A stretch of DNA of 10,847 bases from an uncultured Flavobacteriales bacterium (GCA_913059105.1 CAJXRL010000074.1:1-10847); one strand, 5' to 3'; shown: positions 1-7,602, counted from the stretch's first letter. Translations and numbers: made by a program. The notes: generated by a model not told the origin, from the letters alone.

Positions 1-2
1 GA

Positions 3-35
3 TCGTCGGCAGCGTCAGATGTGTATAAGAGACAG
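3..35 (+). other. Nextera Read 1 sequencing adapter (artificial)
   Basis: The segment is the Illumina Nextera Read 1 transposase adapter: TCGTCGGCAGCGTC at 3-16 followed by the 19-base Tn5 mosaic end AGATGTGTATAAGAGACAG at 17-35. Bases 1-2 are probably the tail of the upstream index or primer. It is not part of the genome. An open frame can be read from an ATG at 19 inside the adapter, so a gene finder will give the following feoB fragment a false start and six false residues. Confidence 0.97.
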
Positions 36-990
36 GTCTATAATTCCGTTACTTGGAGGAGCAGCTTGCGCAGTTCCTGCAATAATGAGCGCTCGTACAA
101 TTGCAAATAAAAAGGAAAGACTCCTTACTATTTTTGTCACACCATTGATCAGTTGTTCTGCCAGAATACCGGTTTATACACTATTAATTGCTCTCGTAAT
201 ACCAGCCGATAAACAATTCTTAAGTTTCAATTTACAAGGGATTGTGATGATGGGATTGTACTTATTAGGGTTTGGGGCGGCAATGGCTACAGCGTTTGTA
301 ATGAAATATATTGTTAAGTCGGAAGAGAGAAGTCACTTTGTAATGGAATTGCCGATATACCGCACTCCACGTTGGACCAATGTTGGGATGACGATTTTGA
401 ATAAAACCAAACTGTTCTTATTTGAGGCTGGGAAAATTATCATTGCAGTCTCGATAGTTCTCTGGGTGCTTTCTTCTTACGGGCCGGGTGATAAAATGGC
501 AGCCATTGATGCAAAATATGAAACTTTGCTAGCTCATTCAAATTCGGATGCTACCTCAATTAATGAGCAAATTGCAACTGACAAATTAGAAGTTTCATAT
601 GCTGGGCACATCGGTAAATTCATTGAGCCTGCCATCCGACCGCTAGGGTTTGATTGGAAAATTGGAATAGCAATTATTACTTCATTCGCGGCTCGTGAAG
701 TCTTTGTAGGAACTATGGCTACCTTATATACTGTCGGAGATGCGGAAAATACGGAAGGAATAAAAGCCAAAATGCAACGTGCAACGTTTTCTGAAACAGG
801 GGAGAAGGTATATACTCGTGCCACAGGGTACTCACTACTTATATTCTATGCATTTGCGTTGCAATGCATGGCAACCGTTGCTATTGTGGTGAAAGAGACA
901 GGGGGGTGGAAATGGCCTATTATTCAATTGGTTTATATGGGGGCATTGGCTTATTTCTCAAGTTTGCTGGTTTACCAAATATTTTCATAA
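36..990 (+). CDS. feoB: Ferrous iron transport protein B (FeoB), C-terminal part only
   Basis: FeoB is the inner-membrane Fe(II) transporter; its N-terminal G domain lies outside the window. What remains is the polytopic membrane part, in frame from base 37. It opens with the conserved helix running through the CAVPAIMSARTI segment, followed by TPLISCSARIPVY (about 139-177), the Cys-bearing motif in the Gate region of FeoB proteins. Further hydrophobic segments follow at about 240-320, 405-480, 625-740 and 825-985. The FAAREVFVGT motif near 684-714 is typical of FeoB. A soluble loop near 484-620 separates the two membrane halves. The stop is TAA at 988-990. The 5' truncation is a tagmentation break, because adapter abuts it directly, and not a biological truncation. 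The SprT-like gene starts three bases downstream, suggesting co-transcription. Family assignment is firm; regulation cannot be seen because the promoter is missing. Confidence 0.94.
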
Positions 991-993
991 ACC

Positions 994-1596
994 TTGTCTA
1001 AAGTTCTTCTCAAATACATTCCCGAAGAATCAATGCAATTGATTCAGCAGTGGTATGGGCAATTGCCATTTCATTTAAGAATTTCTAAAGCACGTAAAAC
1101 TAAATTTGGTGATTTTAGGCCCGCCTTTCAAGGAAAGCCAAACAGAGTTTCGGTGAATGGGAATTTGAATCAATACCATTTTTTAATCACCTTAACCCAT
1201 GAAATTGCTCATGTAGCATGTTGGGAGCAGCATAAAGGAAGAGTTAATCCTCATGGCATTGAGTGGAAAACAATTTACTCAGACATGCTAAAGCAACTAA
1301 TGGCAAAGGTTAGTTTTCCAAATGATATTGCTATTGCACTGAGAAAGCATTTAAATCAGCCAAAAGCATCTAGCTGTTCAGACCCTGAACTTTTCAAAAT
1401 ATTGAAAAAATATGACCAATACTCTGACACTGTTTTTTTAGATTCATTGTCAGAAGGTGAGGAATTCATATTTCAAGAAAGAGTTTTTAAAAGAGGAAAC
1501 AAACGGAGAACTCGAATTGAATGTTCGGAATCAAAAAGCGGAAGGACCTATTTAATAAGTGGTCACGCAGAAGTAGAAAAATTTACAATTTCTTAA
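994..1596 (+). CDS. SprT-like zinc metalloprotease-fold protein, TTG start
   Basis: The 200-residue protein carries a SprT-type gluzincin site: HEIAH at residues 69-73 supplies two zinc histidines and the catalytic Glu70, and His87 in the downstream HGIEWK segment is the expected third ligand. SprT/SprTN domains are related to the DNA-protein crosslink protease Spartan, but the substrate of the short bacterial forms is not established, so a proteolytic role is inference. The C-terminal region (about 150-198) contains a KRGNKRRTRIEC stretch like the basic tail of Bacteroidota homologues; I see no complete four-Cys zinc ribbon. The start must be TTG at 994, because the in-frame feoB stop TAA (988-990) is only one codon upstream and the first internal ATG (1033) would remove the KYIPEE segment that I remember as conserved. 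The 3-bp gap to feoB implies one transcript. No clear Shine-Dalgarno is visible, which is usual in this phylum. Confidence 0.87.
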   Translation: MSKVLLKYIPEESMQLIQQWYGQLPFHLRISKARKTKFGDFRPAFQGKPNRVSVNGNLNQYHFLITLTHEIAHVACWEQHKGRVNPHGIEWKTIYSDMLKQLMAKVSFPNDIAIALRKHLNQPKASSCSDPELFKILKKYDQYSDTVFLDSLSEGEEFIFQERVFKRGNKRRTRIECSESKSGRTYLISGHAEVEKFTIS

Positions 1597-1641
1597 GACT
1601 AAAATCAATGGTAGGAGTCAATACGCGGCATTTGAATTAAG

Positions 1642-1649
1642 TACATTTG
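1642..1649 (+). promoter_or_regulatory. Possible Bacteroidota -7 box upstream of manC
   Basis: TACATTTG matches the Bacteroidota sigma-ABfr -7 consensus TAnnTTTG exactly and lies 19 bases before the manC start. It sits in the 72-bp gap after the sprT-like gene, where a new promoter would be expected. I find no convincing -33 TTG element at the usual spacing of about 19 bases, and a chance match in AT-rich DNA is possible. Confidence 0.33.
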
Positions 1650-1668
1650 TCACGCTTTAAAAACAAAG

Positions 1669-2748
1669 ATGAAAAAAGAAAACAACTATTGCGTAATCAT
1701 GGCAGGAGGTATCGGAAGTCGATTTTGGCCAATGAGTAGAACAGCCTTTCCTAAGCAATTCATAGATATATTAGGAACTGGTCAAACCTTAATTCAACAA
1801 ACATTTGATAGGTTATTGAAGTTGGCCCCAAAAGAAAATATTTACATTGTTACTAACGATTTGTATAAAGATTTAGTGCTAAAGCAACTAGATGTTACAG
1901 AGGACCAAGTTTTATGTGAACCTAGCAGGAGAAATACTGCTCCTTGCATTGCTTATGCCAATTATAAAATCGCAACAAAAAACCCGAACGCTAATATCAT
2001 TGTCGCTCCCGCAGATCATTTGATTTTGAAAGAGGATAAGTTTGTGGAGGTAATGACAACTGCGTTGGACTATACAGAGGCAAATAACGCTCTAGTTACG
2101 CTGGGCATAAAGCCTAGCAGACCTGATACCGGTTATGGGTACATTCAATTCGATGACAGTGGAGATTCTGAATTGAAGAGGGTAAAGACTTTTACAGAAA
2201 AGCCTGATTTAATTTTAGCAAAACAGTTTTTAGATAGTGGCGATTTTAGTTGGAACTCAGGAATGTTCATTTGGAGTTTAGCCTCTATTAATGAGTCATT
2301 TGAAAAATTATTACCGGAAATGGATGCCCTTTTTAAAGAGCAAGTAGGTGCTTTTGGGACTAAGAAAGAAGCACAAGCAATAGATTCAATTTATTCTGAA
2401 TGCAAGAGTGTTAGCATCGATTACGGCATTATGGAAAAGGCAAAGAACGTATTTGTTTTATCTGCCGATATAGGTTGGTCTGATTTAGGAACTTGGGGTT
2501 CTATATATACTCATCTAGAACACGATGAAGATAATAATGCGGTAGTAGGTAAGAACGTAATGCTGTACGATTCAGAAGACTGCATTGTGAGTGTTCCAAA
2601 GAATAAATTAGTGGTTTTACAGGGTTTGAAAAATTACATAGTAGTAGAATCAAACGATACATTATTGGTTTGCAAGAAGGAAGATGAGCAAAAGATTAAA
2701 CAGTTTGTAACAGATATTAAAATCGAGAAAGGCGATAAATTCATTTAG
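1669..2748 (+). CDS. manC: Mannose-1-phosphate guanylyltransferase (GDP-mannose pyrophosphorylase)
   Basis: The enzyme joins mannose-1-phosphate and GTP to give GDP-mannose and pyrophosphate in the cytoplasm, feeding GDP-fucose, GDP-mannose and related precursors of surface glycans. The nucleotidyltransferase motifs appear in order: MAGGIGSRFWP at 11-21 and FPKQF at 27-31 (nucleotide-binding Gly-rich loop and catalytic Lys29), CEPSRRNTAP at 83-92, VAPADH at 112-117, GYGYIQ at 155-160, FTEKPD at 175-180, WNSGMFIW at 195-202, and GWSDLGTW at 269-276. At 359 residues it is the short monofunctional form. The roughly 110-residue C-terminal phosphomannose isomerase cupin of AlgA/ManC-type bifunctional enzymes is absent, so another gene must supply mannose-6-phosphate isomerase. 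The ATG at 1669 gives a full-length N-terminus. The gene is followed after 18 bp by a strong bidirectional terminator. Family assignment is very secure; the final glycan is unknown. Confidence 0.96.
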   Translation: MKKENNYCVIMAGGIGSRFWPMSRTAFPKQFIDILGTGQTLIQQTFDRLLKLAPKENIYIVTNDLYKDLVLKQLDVTEDQVLCEPSRRNTAPCIAYANYKIATKNPNANIIVAPADHLILKEDKFVEVMTTALDYTEANNALVTLGIKPSRPDTGYGYIQFDDSGDSELKRVKTFTEKPDLILAKQFLDSGDFSWNSGMFIWSLASINESFEKLLPEMDALFKEQVGAFGTKKEAQAIDSIYSECKSVSIDYGIMEKAKNVFVLSADIGWSDLGTWGSIYTHLEHDEDNNAVVGKNVMLYDSEDCIVSVPKNKLVVLQGLKNYIVVESNDTLLVCKKEDEQKIKQFVTDIKIEKGDKFI

Positions 2749-2766
2749 GAATTTAAGCGATAAAGG

Positions 2767-2798
2767 AAAAAGGGGGTAATCTAGATTACCCCCTTTTT
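2767..2798. terminator. Bidirectional Rho-independent terminator between manC and sulP
   Basis: This is a perfect 32-bp palindrome: the left arm AAAAAGGGGGTAATCT mirrors AGATTACCCCCTTTTT, centred on CTAG at 2781-2784. The five-G/five-C core is flanked by A on one side and T on the other, so the RNA from either strand forms a GC-rich hairpin ending in a U-tract. It sits between convergent genes, 18 bp after the manC stop and 4 bp before the sulP stop, exactly where a shared terminator is expected. Confidence 0.93.
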
Positions 2799-2802
2799 TA
2801 GT

Positions 2803-4356
2803 TTAATAATCAGCTGTACTATACTTTGTATCACTTTTGATAATCACCTTAATATCTCTGTCTTTTGCAGAATTCAGTCTAAAATTATCAATGATTTCAT
2901 ATACATCGTAATCTACTCTTACCGATTTTCGTATGTCTATCGTGATTTCAGTACAATTTGGTAGGTTGTTTAGTTCTTGAAGAATTGCTCCTTTATTTAA
3001 AAAGGTGACTTCTTCCGACAAAGTCATTTCTACTTTATGACACTCCACATCCGTTTCTTTAATGTGCATAAAGTGAGAATTACTGTAATTGTTTCTTACA
3101 ATAAAGAAAATAGCAACCCCTACACCCAATGCAATTCCGGTCAATAAATCTGTAAAAACGATTCCAACCATCGTAACAATAAATGGTAAGAATTGCTTTG
3201 GTCCAAGATTATACATCGCTCTAAATAAACTTGGCTTAGCTAACTTAAAACCCACAACAAGTAAAATACTTGCTAATACTGCCAATGGGATTTGGTTGAG
3301 AATGTTCGGAACTAAAACCACACTTATAAGTATTAAGAATCCATGAAGGATACCTGAAAGTTTTGTTTTACCGCCAGATTGTATATTGGCAGAGCTTCTC
3401 ACAATTACTTGTGTAATTGGCAATCCGCCAATCATACCTGAAACAACGTTTCCTGCACCTTGAGCAATCAATTCACGATTGGTTGGGGTGACTCTTTTTT
3501 TAGGGTCTAGTTTGTCTGTAGCTTCAACACTAAGCAAGGTTTCTAAACTTGCAACAATTGCCATAGTTAAGGCAATCACATAGATATTATAATTTCCAAT
3601 TTGAGAAAAATCTGGTAGGCTGAATTGGCCAATGAATCCAGAAAAATCTTTTGCCACAGGAACGCTAACGAGATGCTCGCTTGAGATACTCCAATTAGGA
3701 AAATAAACGTTCGTTATTAGTTCGAAAGTAATTCCAAAAGCTACTGCCACTAAAGGTCCTGGAATTAGTTTAAACACTTTAAATTTCTTTGATAATACAT
3801 TGTCCCACAGTAATAAAATAGCCAAAGAAATAATGGCAACTGTCATGGCGGGAGTTGAAATGTTGTCGAAAATATTCAGTAGTTCAGAAAAGGTATTTTC
3901 CCCATCGGCTTGAATGAAATCCATATCTCCCTCATAATTTGCATCGTACCCAAAAGCATGAGGTAGTTGCTTTAAAATAATGATGACACCAATTCCTGAA
4001 AGCATTCCTTTAATAACTGAGGAAGGGAAGTAATAACCAATGAAACCTGCTTTCAAAACTCCTAGTATCAATTGGAAAACACCGGCAAACACTACGGCCA
4101 ATAAGAATGCTTCGTATGTTCCTAATTCTTGAATGGAACTTAATACGATTACTGCCAGTCCTGCAGCAGGTCCACTTACTCCAAGTGCTGACCCACTTAA
4201 GGAGCCCACAACAATGCCTCCAACGATGCCGGCAATTAGACCTGAGAATAAAGGTGCTCCAGATGCCAAAGCAATTCCCAAACACAGAGGGAGTGCGACA
4301 AAAAATACAATAACACTACTTGGTAAGTCGTGTTTTAATTGACTAAATAATTTCAT
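2803..4356 (-). CDS. SulP-family inorganic anion transporter with STAS domain (probably bicarbonate)
   Basis: The 517-residue polytopic membrane protein belongs to the SulP/SLC26 family. Residues about 11-422 form the hydrophobic transport core, with ALPLCLGIALASG in the first segment (21-33), SGSALGVSGPAAG (54-66), and the ASLETLLSVEATDKLDPKKR stretch with GGLPITQVIVRSSAN at about 269-324. Residues about 435-510 form a cytoplasmic STAS domain ending in DYDVYEIIDNF and a beta strand. This STAS lacks the usual Asp-x-Ser phosphoacceptor (it reads DIRKSVRVDYD), which I associate with the BicA-like bacterial SulP subgroup often found beside carbonic anhydrase. Bicarbonate is therefore a likelier substrate than sulfate, but that is inference. 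No carbonic anhydrase is adjacent; a gamma-type one lies about 3.6 kb away on the same strand. The start is ATG at 4356, and the upstream small gene ends 58 bp before it. Confidence 0.9.
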   Translation of the reverse strand: MKLFSQLKHDLPSSVIVFFVALPLCLGIALASGAPLFSGLIAGIVGGIVVGSLSGSALGVSGPAAGLAVIVLSSIQELGTYEAFLLAVVFAGVFQLILGVLKAGFIGYYFPSSVIKGMLSGIGVIIILKQLPHAFGYDANYEGDMDFIQADGENTFSELLNIFDNISTPAMTVAIISLAILLLWDNVLSKKFKVFKLIPGPLVAVAFGITFELITNVYFPNWSISSEHLVSVPVAKDFSGFIGQFSLPDFSQIGNYNIYVIALTMAIVASLETLLSVEATDKLDPKKRVTPTNRELIAQGAGNVVSGMIGGLPITQVIVRSSANIQSGGKTKLSGILHGFLILISVVLVPNILNQIPLAVLASILLVVGFKLAKPSLFRAMYNLGPKQFLPFIVTMVGIVFTDLLTGIALGVGVAIFFIVRNNYSNSHFMHIKETDVECHKVEMTLSEEVTFLNKGAILQELNNLPNCTEITIDIRKSVRVDYDVYEIIDNFRLNSAKDRDIKVIIKSDTKYSTADY

Positions 4357-4414
4357 ATAATAAAAGTTGAGAAAAAGAAATGTTCGAATATTTATTCGAG
4401 ATAATTAATTGATT

Positions 4415-4735
4415 TTATGCAATTAATTGTTCAGGAGGAGGGGTAGTAACTTCTTTGATTAACGAACTGTAAGATAGCAGGTTGTCGTGAAAAGCAAGGG
4501 CGTTTTGCTGATTGCATTTAAATATTGCAAAACTGTTTAAATCTTTGACTAGTTTGCTTTCTAATTCCTTGGTTTCGTTCTTTGAACTTTCTCGCTCTTC
4601 TTCTTCAGATAAATCTAAGCTGAAATTGTTGATTTCTACATCATTTAACATTCTGAGATAAGAAGTTGAAATCGGTAAACCGATAAAGGTAAATCCCGAA
4701 ACCAATAGTATGATGTAAATTTTTGTTAATCTCAA
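4415..4735 (-). CDS. Small exported or membrane-anchored acidic protein of unknown function
   Basis: I do not recognise a named family. The 106-residue product has a basic N-terminus followed by a hydrophobic segment (about residues 6-23), fitting a signal peptide or single membrane anchor. Then come a strongly charged, probably helical stretch around SEEEERESSKNETKELE (43-59) and a C-terminus containing TPPPEQ. From memory, short Bacteroidota hypothetical proteins with an acidic patch and a terminal PPPE motif exist, and this resembles them; I cannot verify it here. The start is TTG at 4735: no in-frame ATG lies between the upstream stop (4772-4774) and Met29, and an AGAGG Shine-Dalgarno-like sequence stands six bases before the TTG. 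It sits 57 bp after the lipoprotein gene and 58 bp before sulP on the same strand, so co-transcription with sulP is plausible. There is one cysteine (Cys74), so no lipobox or metal motif is evident. Confidence 0.7.
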   Translation of the reverse strand: MRLTKIYIILLVSGFTFIGLPISTSYLRMLNDVEINNFSLDLSEEEERESSKNETKELESKLVKDLNSFAIFKCNQQNALAFHDNLLSYSSLIKEVTTPPPEQLIA

Positions 4736-4741
4736 AATAGA

Positions 4742-4746
4742 CCTCT
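4742..4746 (-). promoter_or_regulatory. Shine-Dalgarno-like AGAGG supporting a TTG start
   Basis: On the minus strand AGAGG precedes the TTG at 4735-4733 with six intervening bases. Purine-rich Shine-Dalgarno sequences are uncommon in Bacteroidota, so this well-spaced one is useful support for a TTG start in a frame that has no early ATG. Confidence 0.45.
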
Positions 4747-4751
4747 TTTTG

Positions 4752-4759
4752 CAAATATA
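4752..4759 (-). promoter_or_regulatory. Possible -7 box upstream of the small acidic protein and sulP
   Basis: The minus strand reads TATATTTG, an exact match to TAnnTTTG, in the 57-bp gap before the small protein gene. Transcription starting a few bases downstream would give a very short leader beginning close to the AGAGG element, which is possible but tight. No clear -33 TTG is visible. Confidence 0.3.
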
Positions 4760-4792
4760 ATTTAGAATCGTTTAACAGGGAATCTGTTTTGG

Positions 4793-5860
4793 TTAATCTT
4801 TCTTAAATTGAAAATCGAACAAAAAGATTTCCCCTTTGCTATTTGCCCCTATGGCTTTAGTTGTTTTTTGTAAAAATCTTAATGTATTTATATTTTGAAA
4901 CGAAAATTTCATCCAATTTTTGCCATCGTTTGAGCTCATTTCTAAGCCATTTGTACCTCCGCATACCCAAAATTGACCTTGTTTAGAGTATGTTACTACC
5001 GATCTATAACCATCAACTTTCCCATTTGTTTTTATCCAAGATTTCCCATCGTTTATTGAAATAATTGGGAAATGAGAAGAATCGGCTTTTGAATAATCTC
5101 CTCCAACGGCCAAAATTTTTCCATCACCTGAAGCTGCAATAGAATAAATTCCACTCGATGCCCCACCATGGTGCATTGGTGTGGTCTCAGCTTTCCATTT
5201 ATAACCATTCTTAGAAGTGAAAATGCGTGACTGTTCTCCACCAAATCCAATTAAAAATTGACTAGTATTACTCACAGCAATGCATGAACCACTGGCGGCA
5301 AAAGCATTTTCGATGGCTAATGGTTTTGGAATATCAACTGAATCAATTCGTTTCCAAATATCCCCGCTGTCTCCGGTTCGAAGTAATAAATGCCTCCCAT
5401 TCAGCTGGTCACCCATAATAATTCCTTCTCGATCATTTTTAAAAGCAATTGAATTCATGAAGGCAGAAGAATCTTTGTTCTCATAAACTAAATTCCAACT
5501 TTGTCCAACGTCAACTGTCTTGTATGCCCTAGCAGGAAACCCTGCGCTTACAATGATAGCTGAGTTTGAAGAAAAAGCATGAACGGAGCGAAAGTCTAAA
5601 GAATCTTTATCTGGTGATTGAAGTTGGGCCCAAGTCTGTCCGCCGTCTATACTTCTTAGTATCGATCCATTTGCACCACTTAACCAAATGGTATTAGAGT
5701 CTACAACAGAGATACCTCTTATGCTACTTGCAGCAGGACTCTCAATGGTAGTTATTTCAATTTTAAGGTTATTAAATGTTGATTCGTCCGTACTCATTTC
5801 ATTACAGGCTACGAATAGCAAGCATAAAAAAAAGGAAGATGAAAATTTAACTATTTTCAT
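4793..5860 (-). CDS. Lipoprotein with Asp-box (Ycf48/sortilin-like) beta-propeller repeats
   Basis: The 355-residue product begins with a type II signal sequence, a hydrophobic stretch from 6 to 18 ending in FVAC, with Cys19 as the probable lipidated residue. The mature part is built of repeated Asp-box motifs (S/T-x-D-x-G-x-x-W). I count six: 70-77 (SIDGGQTW), 115-122 (TVDVGQSW), 162-169 (TGDSGDIW), 216-222 (SKNGYKW, shortened), 268-275 (SINDGKSW) and 309-316 (SSNDGKNW). They are spaced about 40-55 residues apart, as in a six- or seven-bladed propeller. Such proteins are often labelled 'photosystem II assembly factor-like' or 'oxidoreductase' in Bacteroidota, but neither function follows from the sequence; glycan or protein binding at the cell envelope is more reasonable. 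I see no sialidase active-site arginine triad context. The start is ATG at 5860, and the fumC terminator lies just upstream, so it probably has its own promoter. Confidence 0.85.
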   Translation of the reverse strand: MKIVKFSSSFFLCLLFVACNEMSTDESTFNNLKIEITTIESPAASSIRGISVVDSNTIWLSGANGSILRSIDGGQTWAQLQSPDKDSLDFRSVHAFSSNSAIIVSAGFPARAYKTVDVGQSWNLVYENKDSSAFMNSIAFKNDREGIIMGDQLNGRHLLLRTGDSGDIWKRIDSVDIPKPLAIENAFAASGSCIAVSNTSQFLIGFGGEQSRIFTSKNGYKWKAETTPMHHGGASSGIYSIAASGDGKILAVGGDYSKADSSHFPIISINDGKSWIKTNGKVDGYRSVVTYSKQGQFWVCGGTNGLEMSSNDGKNWMKFSFQNINTLRFLQKTTKAIGANSKGEIFLFDFQFKKD

Positions 5861-5919
5861 AACTATTAGGTGAATTATTTTTATTGATTGAAATAAAAAC
5901 TGTCGTAATTGTGAAAGAC

Positions 5920-5957
5920 AAGAAGGCCGATTATCCTCTCAGTTAATCAGCCTTCTT
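5920..5957 (-). terminator. Hairpin terminator downstream of fumC
   Basis: Two 14-base arms (5920-5933 and 5944-5957) pair around a 10-base loop. In the minus-strand RNA, AAGAAGGCTGATTA pairs fully with TAATCGGCCTTCTT, the single non-Watson-Crick position being a U-G wobble. In plus-strand RNA that position is a C-A mismatch, which fits selection in the fumC direction. It begins 20 bp after the fumC stop. The downstream tract is only moderately U-rich (GTCTTTC), so efficiency is uncertain. Confidence 0.75.
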
Positions 5958-5977
5958 TTATTATTTTGATTAGGCTG

Positions 5978-7375
5978 TTATAAACTTCCAATCATCTTAC
6001 TTGGGTCGACCCATGCGTCAAACTCCTCAGAAGATAAATAGCCTAAATTGATAGACTCTTCTTTCAAAGTAGTTCCATTTTGGTGAGCTGTTTTGGCAAT
6101 TTTTGAAGCCTTGTCGTACCCAATATGAGTATTCAATGCCGTTACCAGCATTAATGAATTGTTTAAGTTTTGCTTTATGTTGGCGTGATTTGGCTCAATA
6201 CCAATTGCACAGTTGTCATTGAAAGAAACACAAGCGTCACCAATTAAACGAGCGGATTCCAAAAGATTTTGAGCCATCATAGGTTTGAATACATTCAGTT
6301 CAAAATGCCCATTCATGCCACCTGCAGCAACCGCCATGTCGTTGCCAACTACTTGGGCGCAAACCATTGTTAATGCTTCTGCCTGAGTTGGATTTACTTT
6401 GCCAGGCATTATAGATGAACCTGGCTCGTTTGCAGGAATGTCTAATTCGCCAATACCACATCTTGGCCCAGAAGCAAGTAATCGAATGTCATTCCCAATT
6501 TTCATTAAACTCACTGCCATTTGCTTTAGAGCTCCATGAGTTTCTACAATTGCATCATGTGCTGCTAACGCTTCAAATTTATTTTCAGCAGTTATGAAAG
6601 GTAATTTGGTAAACTCGGCTATTTTCTTCGCTACTAGTTCAGAATAACCTTTAGGAGTGTTAATTCCGGTTCCAACTGCAGTTCCTCCTAATGCTAATTC
6701 AGATAAATGATCTAAGGTATGTCTTAAAGCTTTCAAGCTATGGTCCAATTGTGAAACATATCCAGAAAATTCTTGACCTACAGTTAACGGTGTCGCGTCC
6801 ATTAAATGCGTTCTTCCAATTTTTACAATGCCCATGTACTTCTCCGCTTTTGCTTTCAAAGTATCTCTCAGTTTTTCAACTCCAGGAATTGTAGTTTCCA
6901 CAACCATCTTATAGCAGGCGATGTGCATACCGGTTGGAAAAGTATCGTTTGAAGATTGCGATTTGTTTACATCATCATTTGGGTGAATGGCGGTGGCGCC
7001 TTCGCCTAAAATATTGCCGGCAATAACATGTGCTCTGTTCGCAATTACCTCGTTTGTGTTCATGTTACTTTGTGTTCCAGAACCTGTTTGCCAAATCACT
7101 AATGGAAATTGGTCATCTAGTTTTCCTTGTAAAATTTCGTCACAAACAACTGAAATAGCGTCTCTTTTTTCTGAATCTAAAACGCCTAATTCACAATTGG
7201 TATGCGCAGCAGCTTTTTTCAAATAAGCAAAGCCATAAATTATTTCAAGTGGCATTTGTTGTTTGCTTCCACCAATTTTAAAATTATTTCTAGAGCGTTC
7301 AGTTTGAGCCCCCCAATACTTCTCAGCGGGAACTTTTACATCTCCCATGGTGTCTTTCTCAATTCTATATTCCAT
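5978..7375 (-). CDS. fumC: Class II fumarate hydratase (fumarase C)
   Basis: This soluble, iron-independent TCA-cycle enzyme interconverts fumarate and L-malate as a homotetramer. The 465-residue length is normal for the family. All three conserved regions of the fumarase/aspartase superfamily are present: TGSGTQSNMNTNEV (97-110) with SSNDTFPTGMHIA (141-153), GRTHLMDATPLTVGQE (187-202, with the His190 equivalent to the catalytic-site His of E. coli FumC), and the signature GSSIMPGKVNPTQ at 319-331, whose serine loop carries the catalytic base. The GRTHLMDATPLT sequence favours fumarase over aspartase, argininosuccinate lyase or adenylosuccinate lyase. The start is ATG at 7375, giving the usual MEYRIEKDTMGDV N-terminus. 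It is flanked by a hairpin terminator and appears monocistronic. I see no confident promoter in the 74-bp divergent gap upstream. Confidence 0.97.
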   Translation of the reverse strand: MEYRIEKDTMGDVKVPAEKYWGAQTERSRNNFKIGGSKQQMPLEIIYGFAYLKKAAAHTNCELGVLDSEKRDAISVVCDEILQGKLDDQFPLVIWQTGSGTQSNMNTNEVIANRAHVIAGNILGEGATAIHPNDDVNKSQSSNDTFPTGMHIACYKMVVETTIPGVEKLRDTLKAKAEKYMGIVKIGRTHLMDATPLTVGQEFSGYVSQLDHSLKALRHTLDHLSELALGGTAVGTGINTPKGYSELVAKKIAEFTKLPFITAENKFEALAAHDAIVETHGALKQMAVSLMKIGNDIRLLASGPRCGIGELDIPANEPGSSIMPGKVNPTQAEALTMVCAQVVGNDMAVAAGGMNGHFELNVFKPMMAQNLLESARLIGDACVSFNDNCAIGIEPNHANIKQNLNNSLMLVTALNTHIGYDKASKIAKTAHQNGTTLKEESINLGYLSSEEFDAWVDPSKMIGSL

Positions 7376-7449
7376 GTTATTTTTGTTTTATTTATTTATG
7401 TAGTCGGCTAAATTTTGCGTAAAATTGCAAAGAATTTTATTTAGAAACT

Positions 7450-7602
7450 ATGTATACAGCGGGTTTTTTATTGTTTGTCGGTATTTTTTCTTTGGCATTT
7501 TGGGTATTAATTTTCCTTTCTGCTTTTGCTTTGCCTTACGCAATCACCATGTATTTTGTTGAAAAGTTCAAAGGCAATAAAGCTGATCAATCAGCTCACT
7601 AA
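7450..7602 (+). CDS. Candidate 50-residue single-pass membrane protein
   Basis: An ATG-to-TAA frame of 50 codons fills the otherwise unexplained DNA between fumC and the ArsC-family gene. The product begins MYTAGFLLFVGIFSLAF and is almost continuously hydrophobic from residue 5 to 36, enough for one long or two short membrane segments, then ends in a charged tail (EKFKGNKADQSAH). The layout resembles a genuine membrane microprotein: a hydrophobic core with a compact polar C-terminus. Its stop overlaps the stop of the convergent ArsC-family gene by 4 bp, and its start is 74 bp from the divergent fumC start. A TAnnTTTG match (TATTTTTG, 7378-7385) lies 64 bases upstream of the ATG. T-rich DNA readily yields hydrophobic frames by chance, so homologues are needed before it is accepted. 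No function can be assigned. Confidence 0.5.
   Translation: MYTAGFLLFVGIFSLAFWVLIFLSAFALPYAITMYFVEKFKGNKADQSAH

Noticed and set aside
19..36. ATG at 19 as the start of the first gene
   Set aside because: It lies inside the adapter mosaic end; FeoB needs a long N-terminal G domain that is off the contig.
4384..4399. TCGAATA/TATTCGA inverted repeat between the small protein gene and sulP
   Set aside because: Only 7 bp with a 2-base loop and very AT-rich; too weak for a terminator and no regulator is identifiable. It could be an operator, but nothing supports that.
4774..4788. AACAG/CTGTT hairpin after the lipoprotein gene
   Set aside because: A 5-bp stem without a U-tract on the relevant strand; a chance occurrence is likely.
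4793..5860. Sialidase or photosystem II assembly function for the Asp-box lipoprotein
   Set aside because: Asp-boxes are structural repeats shared by many propellers; no sialidase catalytic set is visible and the organism type is not photosynthetic.
7376..7449. Promoter for fumC in the divergent gap
   Set aside because: No TAnnTTTG box was found on the minus strand; only a loose TTTG is present, insufficient for a call.
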